Part shown: positions 31,319-32,580 of the stretch, in pieces
How positions within the stretch are numbered: the first letter of the stretch is position 1
Layout of the letters: the number at the start of each line of letters is the position of its first letter
Assembly (NCBI RefSeq): GCF_003851045.1
Contig: NZ_BFBX01000035.1
Location: 16,553 to 49,132 of the forward strand
Length of the DNA stretch: 32,580 bases
Direction of reading: 5' to 3'
Source: Paenibacillus sp. 598K
GTDB lineage: Bacteria; Bacillota; Bacilli; Paenibacillales; Paenibacillaceae
Notes under the pieces: generated by a model
Databases searched by the model: none
What the model saw: only the letters and a program-made list of their open reading frames with translations
What the model was told of the DNA's origin: nothing
Position numbers and translations under genes: made by a program

Positions 31319-32551
31319 ATGCTTCAGCCTTATTTATCGCCGGTCCAGACGGCATTCCTGACCTTCCCGATCGCCGCCATGCTGTTCACGCTGCCATTCC
31401 TGATCGTGCAGTATCGGCGGCATGGATATGTGAACAAATGGCGGGGATTTTTGCTCTATTTGTTCCTGCTCTACCTGATGAATGCCGTCTACCTGATCCT
31501 GCTGCCGATGCCGGAGTCGCGGCACAATGCGCCGCCCGCCGCCGAGCATCTGATGCAGCTCATCCCGTTCACCTTCATCGAGGATATCTTGAAGGAGACG
31601 AACGTCGACCTGAATCGTCCCAGCCAGTACATTTACTTCCTCAAAGAACGCGCGGTGCTGCAGGTGCTGTTCAACATCCTGCTGACGGTGCCATTTGGGA
31701 TGTTCATGCGCTACTACTTCCGAATGCGGTGGTTCAGCTGCCTGGCTGCGTCGCTCGCACTGTCGCTGTTCTTCGAGGTGACGCAGGTGACGGGCATCTA
31801 CGGCTACTTCGACCATCCGTACCGACTGTTCGACGTCGACGATCTGATGACCAATACATTAGGGGGCATGGTCGGCTATCTGGTCGCCCAACTGCTCGCC
31901 GTCAAGCTGCCGCGCATGGATAAGCTGGACGCCTCGCTCGATCTGTCGACCAAGCGCGTCAGCTACACGCGGCGGGCGATCGCCCTCGGCGTAGACGGCA
32001 TGGTGATGCTGCCCATCTTCGCCGTCGGCAGCCTGCTGCTAGGCACACCGGTCGGTCTCCTGCTCGTCATGGCGTATCAGGTGCTGATCCCGTACTGGAC
32101 GAACGGCCGCACGCTCGGTCGCGCGCTGGTGCGGATCGCCATCGCCGGACAGGGCGAGCGGCTGCAGCTGCGCGAGGTCGGCGGACGTCAGTTGCTGCTG
32201 TACGGCTTCCTGGGATGGAACTTCGTCCTGATGCCCTATGTCGCCTCCTTGCCGGCGTCCATCTTGCAGCTCATCCTGCCGCTCGGGACGCTGGCGCTCG
32301 ACATCGTCGTCTTCGTCCATGTGATGCGCTGCCTGTTCAACCACCAGCGTCAGCTATGGCACGAGCAACTGAGCGGCACGCGCTACCGGATCACTGGCCG
32401 CGGCCGCGCAGCCGTCAGCGCGAGCGGAGAGGTCGGCGGCATGCCCGGGACATCAAGCGGAGAGGTCGGCGGCTCGGCGGGAGCGGCGAGCGAATCGGCC
32501 GAGAGGGACACGCCGCGAGGGACACAGGGGCAGCCGTCCGACCGCCCTTGA
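31319..32551 (+). CDS. VanZ-RDD fusion membrane protein
   Basis: 410 residues. The N-terminal half (about 1-205) is a VanZ-like domain with five membrane segments and the motif pattern of this family: LILLPMP near 60, NPxPF-like LIPFTFIEDI near 80-90, NILLTVPFGMF near 118-128, FFEVTQ near 150 and the DVDDLMTNTLGG segment near 170-181. The second half (about 213-355) is an RDD domain with two or three membrane segments (YTRRAIALGVDGMVMLPIFAV, then NGRTLGRALVRI near 260-271). The last 50 residues are a Gly/Ser/Arg-rich tail with the hexamer SGEVGG twice. VanZ proteins are linked to low-level glycopeptide resistance and envelope functions, and RDD proteins to ion or envelope transport; the combined role is unknown. 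The ATG has AAAAGGAGG ten bases upstream. Confidence 0.9.
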   Translation: MLQPYLSPVQTAFLTFPIAAMLFTLPFLIVQYRRHGYVNKWRGFLLYLFLLYLMNAVYLILLPMPESRHNAPPAAEHLMQLIPFTFIEDILKETNVDLNRPSQYIYFLKERAVLQVLFNILLTVPFGMFMRYYFRMRWFSCLAASLALSLFFEVTQVTGIYGYFDHPYRLFDVDDLMTNTLGGMVGYLVAQLLAVKLPRMDKLDASLDLSTKRVSYTRRAIALGVDGMVMLPIFAVGSLLLGTPVGLLLVMAYQVLIPYWTNGRTLGRALVRIAIAGQGERLQLREVGGRQLLLYGFLGWNFVLMPYVASLPASILQLILPLGTLALDIVVFVHVMRCLFNHQRQLWHEQLSGTRYRITGRGRAAVSASGEVGGMPGTSSGEVGGSAGAASESAERDTPRGTQGQPSDRP

Positions 32552-32580
32552 TCGGGCTTCGGCGAGCGACGGCTCGGCGG

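Overview
The window looks like chromosomal DNA of a plant-polysaccharide-degrading member of the Paenibacillaceae (Paenibacillus or Cohnella type). This is an inference from gene content: CUT1 sugar importers paired with a YesM/YesN two-component system, importers without their own ATPase, purine-rich Shine-Dalgarno sites with frequent TTG starts, a copper-amine-oxidase-N domain protein and a multidomain secreted xylanase. No RNA gene, CRISPR array, insertion sequence or prophage module was recognised.

Layout. (1) 105-7011, minus strand, visibly G+C-rich: sensor kinase > AraC-type response regulator > solute-binding lipoprotein > two permeases, a self-contained sugar sensing and uptake operon. 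(2) 7253-7705: a small HEAT-repeat protein with its own promoter and terminator. (3) 8020-19573, lower in G+C: a beta-mannoside-type utilisation island. A divergent LacI-family repressor faces an operon of solute-binding lipoprotein, a small Ig-like membrane protein, two permeases, a GH5 lipoprotein, a cytoplasmic GH5 enzyme, a GH2 beta-mannosidase and a secreted three-module beta-rich protein. A strong sigma-A promoter with a LacI-type operator just downstream drives it. (4) 19768-21633, minus: ABC ATPase > ABC-2 permease > short GntR regulator (YtrA type), with an operator-like palindrome over the promoter. (5) 21908-24780: a secreted copper-amine-oxidase-N protein, an unidentified 155-residue protein, a WYL regulator lacking the start of its HTH, and a Nudix hydrolase. 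(6) 25580-27913: a GH10 xylanase with cohesin-like, FIVAR-like and dockerin modules, whose natural start appears to be ATA. (7) 28599-32551: an SDR-family epimerase, a two-domain rhodanese and a VanZ-RDD fusion.

The mannoside island reads as one pathway. Surface or secreted enzymes and binding proteins (GH5 lipoprotein, three-module protein) work outside the cell, the solute-binding protein and permeases import oligosaccharides, the cytoplasmic GH5 and GH2 enzymes finish hydrolysis, and LacI senses a product. Neither CUT1 importer has an ATPase here, so both probably share an MsmX-type ATPase encoded elsewhere.

The most unusual observations are the ATA start of the xylanase; three copies of a rhodanese 3' end, two of them orphan fragments still next to terminator hairpins; several other truncated gene ends in the spacers between 24.8 and 31.1 kb; the Ig-like gene inside a sugar-importer operon; and the uncharacterised three-module secreted protein at the end of the mannoside operon. 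I did not find a convincing new defence or mobile system.
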